A stretch of DNA of 28,615 nucleotides. It comes from Anammoximicrobium sp032229885. Its GTDB lineage: Bacteria; Planctomycetota; Planctomycetia; Pirellulales; Pirellulaceae. The stretch covers positions 1 through 28,615 of the forward strand of contig JAVYAJ010000300.1 of assembly GCA_032229885.1 (NCBI GenBank). Reading direction: 5' to 3'. Positions 22,988 through 28,615 of this stretch are shown here, one piece after another. A program made the position numbers and the translations under genes. Each line of letters opens with the position of its first letter. The first letter of the stretch is position 1. A model generated the notes under the pieces. That model was not told the DNA's origin and made no database searches. It saw nothing but the letters and a program-made list of their open reading frames with translations.

Positions 22988-23839
22988 ATGCCTGAATTGC
23001 CCGAAGTGGAGACCATGCGACGAGGGGTCGAGCCGGCCGTCGGCGCGCGGATCGCAAGCGTCGAGGTTGTGGTTTCGAGCTTGCGGCCGATCCGCATCAG
23101 CCCGCGTCCGGCGACACTCGCGCGACGCGCGGTCGGGCGGCGGATCGAGGTCGTCGAGCGGTACGGAAAACGTCTGGCCTTACGGTTGGACGACCAGGCG
23201 GCGCTGATCTTTGAGCCGCGGATGACAGGGCTGATCCTGTTGGCCGATCCGCCGAACCAGCAGCATCTGAGGCTGCGGATCCGCCTGACGGGCAGGGGCG
23301 CGTCGCAACTGCTGTTCTGGGACCGCCGCGGTTTGGGTTCGGTGCGGTTGCTGTCGGCGCGTCAATTGGGACAGGAACTCGGCCCGGACAAGCTCGGCCC
23401 CGACGCGCTGGCGATCCCGTTGGCCGATCTGCGAGAGCGGCTCGAGGCCAGCCGCCGGGCGATCAAGGTCGCGCTGCTGGATCAACGCGCCGTGGCGGGA
23501 ATCGGAAATCTGTACGCCGCCGAGATGCTGCACGTCGCGGGGATCCATCCGGCCGCCACCTGCGACCGCTTGACCGGATCGCAGTGGGCGCGATTGCACG
23601 CCGCGCTGCGCCAAGTGCTGGACGAAGCCATCCGGTACGAGGGCTCGACCTTGGCCGACGGAACCTATCGCACGGCGCTCAATGCGGCCGGCAGCTATCA
23701 GAATCACCACCGCGTCTACGCTCGTGCGGGTCAGCCGTGCCCGACCTGCGGCGGCGGGCCGATTCGACGCATCGTCCAGGCGCAACGGGCGACGTTCCTG
23801 TGCCCGGATTGCCAGCCGCCGCGGCGTCGCGGCGCGTAA
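22988..23839 (+). CDS. mutM: Formamidopyrimidine-DNA glycosylase (Fpg/MutM)
   Basis: MutM excises 8-oxoguanine and formamidopyrimidines and cleaves the abasic site by beta,delta-elimination. The 283-residue product begins with the invariant MPELPEVE: catalytic Pro2 after Met removal and Glu3. It has Lys61 in YGKRLAL, the helix-two-turn-helix region near GIGNLYAAEML, and a C-terminal zinc finger with CPTC and CPDC pairs around RRIVQAQRATFL. The ATG at 22988 is fixed by the catalytic N-terminus; AAGG lies 10 nt upstream. The C-terminal tail after the zinc finger is short and Arg-rich. It is convergent with the acyl-CoA dehydrogenase gene, with a 28-bp gap. Confidence 0.97.
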   Translation: MPELPEVETMRRGVEPAVGARIASVEVVVSSLRPIRISPRPATLARRAVGRRIEVVERYGKRLALRLDDQAALIFEPRMTGLILLADPPNQQHLRLRIRLTGRGASQLLFWDRRGLGSVRLLSARQLGQELGPDKLGPDALAIPLADLRERLEASRRAIKVALLDQRAVAGIGNLYAAEMLHVAGIHPAATCDRLTGSQWARLHAALRQVLDEAIRYEGSTLADGTYRTALNAAGSYQNHHRVYARAGQPCPTCGGGPIRRIVQAQRATFLCPDCQPPRRRGA

Positions 23840-23867
23840 TGCGCCGCGACGGTTCACGATCGGGAAA

Positions 23868-25619
23868 CTAACGCGTCGTGGGCAGCGGTCCGGCCAGTTC
23901 CTGGTACTCGGTCATGGCCGCGGTGTCGCCCGAACAGATCTGCTCGCACTTCATCCGCAGAACGGGCAGTTCGCGGTCGATATACCGGCGAGCGACGGCT
24001 TTTTTGCGCTCGGACTTCTCGGCTTGGGTCAACAGCAAATGGCCCATGATCTCGATCAACGCACAGTCGACCAGGCGCTGGCCGGTCAGGTCCAAATAGG
24101 ACGGCGCCTGCTGTTTGACGAACTGGATCGCGGCGAGCAGATGCTGCTTGTTGTCGATCAGCTTTTGCCGCAACTGGATCAGCGTCGGATCGGTGTATTC
24201 CTTCGACTCGAACTGGGCGATATAGCTGTCGAACACGCCCGACGCCACGCCACGACAGGCGGCGACGATCTGCAACTGGCTGGTGCCTTCGTAGATCGTC
24301 GTGATCCGCGCGTCGCGCAGATAGCGTTCGGCCGGATAGTCGCGCATATAGCCCGAGCCGCCCAGAACCTGCAGCGCGTTGCTGGCGACCCGCACGCACA
24401 TCTCGCTCGCATAGTACTTGGCCATCGGCGTCATCATGCCGTTGATCCGCTTGAGATCGCGGGCCAGCTTCTTGCGCTGTTTTTCCTCGGCCGGTTCGAG
24501 CGTCCGCGCGCCCGTTTCCAGGACGCGCAGGTTGTTGTTTTCCAGATCGCAGATCCGGCTGGTCTCGTAGGTCAAAGCGCGGGCCGCTTGGACCTCGATG
24601 CTCATGTCCGTCACCAACTCGGCCACGGCGGGCAGCTTTTCGATCGGCCCGCCGAACTGATGACGCGTGTAGGCGTAGGTGCGCGCCAGCCGATAGGCGG
24701 CCTCGGCGATCCCCAGCGATTGTGCGGCAATGCCGACGCGGGCGCCGTTCATCAAGGCGAGGACATAGGTGATCAATCCGCGCTGGCGTTCTCCGATCAG
24801 CCGGGCCGGTGCGTTCGTGTAGACGAGTTCGCACGTGGGCGATCCGTGGATGCCCAACTTTTCTTCCAGATGCCGCACTTTGATGTGCTCGGATCGTTCC
24901 GAGATAAACAGGCTCAGTCCGCGTCCGTCGTTGATGTGAGGCTCGCTGCGAGCCAACGTCAACAGAATTTCCCCGCAGCCGTTGGTGATGAAACGCTTGA
25001 CGCCGTTCAACCGCCAGACGCCGTTTTCATCCAGATCGGCTCGGAGGCGCACCGCTTGGAGATCGCTGCCCGCGTCCGGCTCGGTCAGAACCATCGCCCC
25101 GGTCACCTCGCCGCGGGCGAATCGCGGGAGGATTTCGTCCTTGATCTCGTCGTTGGCAAAGGCGTTGATCGTCTCGCCGATCCCCTGCAAGCCGAAGAGG
25201 TTCATCAGCGAGCCATCGGCGCGACTGATGATCTCGATGGCCATCGTGTAGATCAGGTTCGGGCAATTCAGACCGCCATATTTGTAAGGCAGCGTAAATC
25301 CCATCAAATCCGCCTGCCCCAGGCGGCGCAGATTCTCGGCTACCTTGGGATGGTAGCTCACGGTCCCGTCGTCGTTCAGGATGTTCCCTTCGGCGTCCAC
25401 GCCTTCGGCGTTGGGCGCCACGATGTCGCCGGCGATCTGGCCGACGATTTCCAGCGCGCGGCGATAGTTGTCCAACGCGTCTTCGACGTCCTGCGGCGCA
25501 TAATCCGGACGCGACTCGGCATCGCAAAAGTCGTCCTCCTGGACGCGAGCCAGCTCGCGGACGTCGATGTGCTTCATCAGGAACTGGATGTCGTCATTGT
25601 CCAGAAAAAAATTCGCCAC
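23868..25619 (-). CDS. Large acyl-CoA dehydrogenase
   Basis: The flavoenzyme oxidises acyl-CoA to enoyl-CoA and passes electrons to Etf. The 583-residue product has the FAD/substrate motif TEPDAGSD (179-186), the RHQFGGPI block (319-326) and the catalytic base Glu444 in IYEGTSQLQ. It carries an N-terminal extension and a C-terminal domain of about 130 residues beyond the usual 380-residue core, as in the large (DmdC-like/FadE-type) subgroup. Chain-length specificity cannot be read. The GTG start at 25619 is supported by GGGAG 7 nt upstream. etfA lies 125 bp upstream on the same strand, consistent with a dedicated electron-transfer unit. Confidence 0.94.
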   Translation of the reverse strand: MANFFLDNDDIQFLMKHIDVRELARVQEDDFCDAESRPDYAPQDVEDALDNYRRALEIVGQIAGDIVAPNAEGVDAEGNILNDDGTVSYHPKVAENLRRLGQADLMGFTLPYKYGGLNCPNLIYTMAIEIISRADGSLMNLFGLQGIGETINAFANDEIKDEILPRFARGEVTGAMVLTEPDAGSDLQAVRLRADLDENGVWRLNGVKRFITNGCGEILLTLARSEPHINDGRGLSLFISERSEHIKVRHLEEKLGIHGSPTCELVYTNAPARLIGERQRGLITYVLALMNGARVGIAAQSLGIAEAAYRLARTYAYTRHQFGGPIEKLPAVAELVTDMSIEVQAARALTYETSRICDLENNNLRVLETGARTLEPAEEKQRKKLARDLKRINGMMTPMAKYYASEMCVRVASNALQVLGGSGYMRDYPAERYLRDARITTIYEGTSQLQIVAACRGVASGVFDSYIAQFESKEYTDPTLIQLRQKLIDNKQHLLAAIQFVKQQAPSYLDLTGQRLVDCALIEIMGHLLLTQAEKSERKKAVARRYIDRELPVLRMKCEQICSGDTAAMTEYQELAGPLPTTR

Positions 25620-25744
25620 GACGGATCTCCCGAAAATGCGCGCCGCGGTCGCGCCGCGACTTCTGTTTCCGCAGACATAGCGTTTGGCTGGCTGGATGTC
25701 TGCACCGTATTGCCCGCTGTCCCCGCGAAACGACGTCGGCTCGC

Positions 25745-26815
25745 CTACGCCTCCTCTTCCTCGCCTCCCGAGCCGCTGTCTGCAACCTCTGGCCGCTCGC
25801 GGAACATCTTGATCATCCGCGGAATGACTTCGTTCAAATTCCCGACGATACCGTAATGCGCGACCGAGAAAATCGGCGCGTTGGGATCCGAGTTGATCGC
25901 AATGATCTTGGCGGACTCTTCCATGCCGGCCCGATGTTGCACGGCGCCGCTGATCCCGCAGGCGATGTACAGCGCCGGACGCACGGTGGTCCCCGTCTGG
26001 CCGATCTGGTGTTCTTTGCCGACGAAGCCGCCATCGACGGCTGCGCGGCTGGCGCCGACGGCGCCGCCGAGCGCTCCGGCCAATTCGTGGATCAGCTTGA
26101 AGTTCTCCTTGCTGCCCACGCCGCCTCCGCCCGCCACGATCACGCGCGCCCCCTTCAGGTTGACCTTCCGTTCCTCGATGACGCGTTCGATCAGCTTGAG
26201 CGGCGTGTCGGCCGGTTCAAAGGCGATGTTCTCGTCGATGACCTCGCCCACTCGCTGCGGGTCCGGCTCGAGCATCGGCATCACGCCCTCGCGAACCGTC
26301 GCCATCTGTGGCCACATGTCGTAATTGACGATTGTCGCGACGATGTTTCCGCCGAAAGCCGGTCGGATCTGCAGCAGTAGATTGGGATGGGTGGTCTTCG
26401 TCCGTTTCTCGAGGACGTCCTTGATCTGCAGGTCCGTACAGTCGGCGGTCATGCCCGCTTGCAAGGACGAGGCCACGCGCGGAGCCAGATCACGACCGAT
26501 CGCGGTGGCGCCGAACAACACGATCTGCGGCTCGTATTTCTTGGCCAACTCGACCAGCGCCTTGGCGTACGAGTTCGTCTGATAATGCCGCAATGCCGGG
26601 TCGTGGACGTGATAGACCCGATCCACGCCCTGGGCGATCAAGCGACGCGCCAGCGGCCGCACGTCATATCCGGCCAAGACGGCCGAAACGCGGACCTTCA
26701 ACTGGTCGCCCAGCTTGCGCGCCTTGCCGCAGAGTTCGAGCGACACGTCGTTCAGCCGCTCGTCTTCTTGCTCGGCAAACACCCATACTTCGCCTTCACG
26801 ATTGACTCGGATCAT
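25745..26815 (-). CDS. etfA: Electron-transfer flavoprotein, alpha subunit
   Basis: EtfA binds FAD and, with EtfB, carries electrons between dehydrogenases and the quinone pool or other acceptors. The 356-residue product has an N-terminal alpha/beta domain opening VWVFAEQEDERLNDVSLEL and the C-terminal FAD-binding signature (GQTGTTVRP, then CGISGAVQHRAGM and INSDPNAPIF). The N-terminal wording (GEVWVFAEQ, ELCGKARKLGD) resembles the FixB and bifurcating-type alpha subunits more than mitochondrial-type EtfA, from memory. The tail ends in an acidic run of Glu. The ATG at 26815 has GGAG about 12 nt upstream. Confidence 0.95.
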   Translation of the reverse strand: MIRVNREGEVWVFAEQEDERLNDVSLELCGKARKLGDQLKVRVSAVLAGYDVRPLARRLIAQGVDRVYHVHDPALRHYQTNSYAKALVELAKKYEPQIVLFGATAIGRDLAPRVASSLQAGMTADCTDLQIKDVLEKRTKTTHPNLLLQIRPAFGGNIVATIVNYDMWPQMATVREGVMPMLEPDPQRVGEVIDENIAFEPADTPLKLIERVIEERKVNLKGARVIVAGGGGVGSKENFKLIHELAGALGGAVGASRAAVDGGFVGKEHQIGQTGTTVRPALYIACGISGAVQHRAGMEESAKIIAINSDPNAPIFSVAHYGIVGNLNEVIPRMIKMFRERPEVADSGSGGEEEEA

Positions 26816-27282
26816 CGTTCTCGTCTCACTCCTGGTATCGGCTTCTTCGCGGCCCGGGTCCGTTCGCGGATTGGGTCAGATGTCGTCAACTCGATTGTGG
26901 TTCGTCCATCCGGGCGTCCGCGCGCAGGCCATCGACGTCGGATCGCGCCAGCAACGCGGGCAGCGAAACGGACGATGCCCTACGACATTTCACGCGGCGC
27001 GCGATGGCGCCTGGTCGGATGGACTTCGGTCGTTCCGTGCCAGGCGCTCTTTCCGTGTCCGGCCGCCTCTCTGTGCCCGGCCGCGCTCGATCTCTCCCCC
27101 GTGCGGTCGCACCCGTCGTAAACAGCCCTCGCCGCGCGGATGCGGACTCCGAGTGAAGCGCCTCTGGTCGGCTGGTAGTCGATGGGCGCTCGGACCCGCG
27201 ATCCGGGACGGCGATTCAATCATCGGCCTGGCCCGCTCGAACCCCGCGGCAGGGCCGGCCGATGTCGCAGCCATGGCGCGTC
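26816..27282. other. Unusual 467-bp spacer within the etf block
   Basis: etfB and etfA normally abut, but here they are separated by a GC-rich non-coding stretch. It includes an imperfect 18-bp tandem duplication at 27049-27084 (units start CTTTCCGTG and CTCTCTGTG and share CCGGCCGC; 15 of 18 identical). I find no convincing gene, promoter or RNA. Confidence 0.5.
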
Positions 27283-28209
27283 CTAACCCAACGTTCGATC
27301 GACAACCAACTCCTCGATCAATTGACGAATGCCGGCTTCGGTGGGCGAAATTTCTTTGTAGCCAGCCTTCGTCAACACGATCGATTGAACCCGGTAGACT
27401 TTGGTCGGCGAGCCGGGCAGCCCGCAGCGGTTCAGGTCGGCCCCGACGTGGTCCAGACCCCATTGGTCGATCAACAGCCCGCGCTGCCGCAGCGCGTCGA
27501 GGCGGCGATCGACCTCCGCGGAACGCTCGACTTCGGTCGCGGTTCGCATGGCCTGCTTGACCTCGGAGATCACCTCGGCCTCGGCCCGCGCCCGTTTGTA
27601 CCGCAGCACGCGGCGAGCCGCCGGCGGACGCGGTTCATTCGCCGTTCCCAAGACGGTGATCAGCACCGGCAGACGAGCTTCGACGGTCTCCCAACCATTT
27701 CCCGTGTTGCGGCGAACAACCACCATGTCATCGGCGAGCCGGACGATTTTCTCGGCGTAGGTGATTTGCGGAAAGCCGATTTTCTCGGCGCTTTGTGGCC
27801 CGACCTGAGCCGTGTCGCCGTCGATCGCCTGGCGTCCACAGAACACAAAGTCGCATCGGCTGGGCGGCGTGGCAACCGTCTTGATCGCCTGGGCCAAGAT
27901 ATAGCTGGTCGCCAACGTGTCGCTGGCCGCCGCGCGGCGGTCGGTCAGCAGGATCGCGCGATCCGCACCGCGAAACAAGCACTCGCGGAGCACCTCGGCG
28001 GCCTTGATCGGCCCCATGGTCAACGCGGTCACCGTTCCGCCGAACTGATCGCGGATCTCCAATGCCATTTCCAGCGCGTTCAAATCTTCGGGATTGAAGA
28101 TCGCCGGGAGGGCCGCCCGATTGACCGTTCCGTCCGCCTTCATCGCCTCGGACGTGATGTTGGCCGTGTCTGGAACCTGCTTGACGCAGACGATGCTGTG
28201 GTATTCCAC
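27283..28209 (-). CDS. etfB: Electron-transfer flavoprotein, beta subunit (extended)
   Basis: The partner of EtfA binds the second nucleotide (AMP or FAD). The 308-residue product opens CVKQVPDT and has NPEDLNALEMAL and the recognisable C-terminal GLPGSPTKVYRV. The VKQVPDT...NPxDxxALE pattern is that of FixA and bifurcating EtfB rather than the mitochondrial type. It is about 50 residues longer than typical EtfB; the extra sequence lies between the core (ending near VISEVKQAMR) and the GSPTK block, plus a tail ending VVDRTLG. The GTG at 28209 has AAGGAG 9 nt upstream and a good promoter about 67 bp upstream. Confidence 0.94.
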   Translation of the reverse strand: MEYHSIVCVKQVPDTANITSEAMKADGTVNRAALPAIFNPEDLNALEMALEIRDQFGGTVTALTMGPIKAAEVLRECLFRGADRAILLTDRRAAASDTLATSYILAQAIKTVATPPSRCDFVFCGRQAIDGDTAQVGPQSAEKIGFPQITYAEKIVRLADDMVVVRRNTGNGWETVEARLPVLITVLGTANEPRPPAARRVLRYKRARAEAEVISEVKQAMRTATEVERSAEVDRRLDALRQRGLLIDQWGLDHVGADLNRCGLPGSPTKVYRVQSIVLTKAGYKEISPTEAGIRQLIEELVVDRTLG

Positions 28210-28275
28210 CGCTAACGGCTCCTTTACGCCCCCGGCGCTGAGAACAGGCGACGTGTCTTGAAAAAAGAAAACGAG

Positions 28276-28305
28276 ATTATTACCTGAACAGGCTCAAAAG
28301 ATCAA
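28276..28305 (-). promoter_or_regulatory. Promoter of etfB
   Basis: On the minus strand TTGATC and AATAAT are separated by 18 nt, matching at 4 of 6 and 5 of 6 consensus positions, in an AT-rich patch. The predicted start near 28269 gives a leader of about 60 nt. Confidence 0.6.
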
Positions 28306-28430
28306 GATGGTTCTCACGTTCATTCCAGGGGTCACGCGACGGACTAGGAGCCTGCCCAAATATTCAACAGTACCACGACGGATCGTGTTGCTAGCTATCG
28401 CGCTCGCACAATAGAGTGTTCGTTCGTATC

Positions 28431-28451
28431 ATGCGCGCACGGTGCGCGCAT
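28431..28451. repeat. Perfect inverted repeat, 10-bp arms
   Basis: ATGCGCGCAC and GTGCGCGCAT flank one central G, forming a perfect 21-bp palindrome. It is the first of several inverted repeats in the last 185 bases. Confidence 0.7.
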
Positions 28452-28480
28452 CTTGTACATTAGTCGGTACAGCACACTTT

Positions 28481-28501
28481 CGGGTTACTGGCACTAACCC
28501 G
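28481..28501. repeat. Inverted repeat, 7-bp arms
   Basis: CGGGTTA and TAACCCG flank a 7-nt loop. The right arm overlaps a second pairing, CTAAC with GTTAG at 28494-28507, so alternative structures are possible. Confidence 0.6.
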
Positions 28502-28555
28502 CGTTAGGTGAAATTGGTATTGCATGACTGTTGCGCAGCGCAGACGACAGGAAGC

Positions 28556-28603
28556 GTGTTGGCCGAAGGCCATCACCAACGTAGCCTGGGGCAACGCCCC
28601 AGG
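28556..28603. repeat. Twin-hairpin dispersed-type repeat (cut by window end)
   Basis: Two adjacent stem-loops are present. The first (28556-28576) pairs GTG and TGGCC with GGCCA and CAC around GAA, with one T-T mismatch. The second (28585-28603) is a perfect 8-bp stem, CCTGGGGC with GCCCCAGG, around AAC. One plus-strand frame reads EGHHQRSLGQRPRTQR then stop, a peptide pattern I recall from repeat-derived hypothetical proteins in Rhodopirellula-type genomes. It looks like a REP-like structural repeat rather than a gene. Confidence 0.6.
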
Positions 28604-28615
28604 ACTCAGAGATGA

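Noticed and set aside
23682..25856. 724-codon open frame on the plus strand opposite the acyl-CoA dehydrogenase
   Set aside because: It is antisense to a clear gene, starts within mutM, has no ribosome site and reads as Arg/Gln/Asp-rich low-information sequence.

Overview
The window is GC-rich bacterial chromosome, most likely from a planctomycete (Pirellulales-like). This assignment rests on gene content, not on a marker gene. The evidence is an MfnB homologue of C1-carrier biosynthesis outside Archaea, an FHA-GAF-PP2C phosphatase, a Tat-exported sugar-isomerase-like protein, a small Tyr/Pro-rich lipoprotein, and intergenic repeats of kinds I associate with planctomycete genomes. No tRNA, rRNA, CRISPR array, prophage or insertion sequence was recognised.

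Layout. 1-632 is non-coding and carries dispersed repeat fragments and a 13-unit heptamer tandem array. 633-2457 (minus) is the chromosome-partition operon parA-parB, with three parS-like sites just upstream (2575-2673). Next, on the minus strand, come a DUF1015 protein, S-adenosylhomocysteinase (ahcY) and phosphoribosylanthranilate isomerase (trpF). On the plus strand follow a small lipoprotein, riboflavin synthase (ribE) and a translationally coupled pair: a membrane-anchored alpha/beta hydrolase and a stand-alone condensation-type acyltransferase. A small probable gene lies on the minus strand between ribE and the hydrolase. 11253-12140 (minus) is a Tat-signal sugar-phosphate-isomerase-like protein. 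csrA (plus) has a good promoter and two CsrA-type GGA sites in its leader.

13194-17348 (minus) holds RNase D and an SMP-30-like protein (ATGA overlap), then murB and an FtsQ-like protein. Plus-strand mfnB and a small two-helix membrane protein follow. On the minus strand are the FHA-GAF-PP2C phosphatase, with a near-consensus sigma-70-type promoter, and a ComM/YifB AAA+ protein. mutM is on plus. The right side (minus) is an electron-transfer block: etfB, etfA and a large acyl-CoA dehydrogenase. The last 185 bases are a cluster of inverted repeats cut by the window end.

Functionally most genes are housekeeping: chromosome segregation, methyl-cycle salvage, tryptophan and riboflavin synthesis, peptidoglycan/division, RNA processing and DNA repair. 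The accessory interest lies in the hydrolase-condensation pair, MfnB, the Etf type and the repeat families. Open frames antisense to the real genes are abundant because of the high GC content and were left out.
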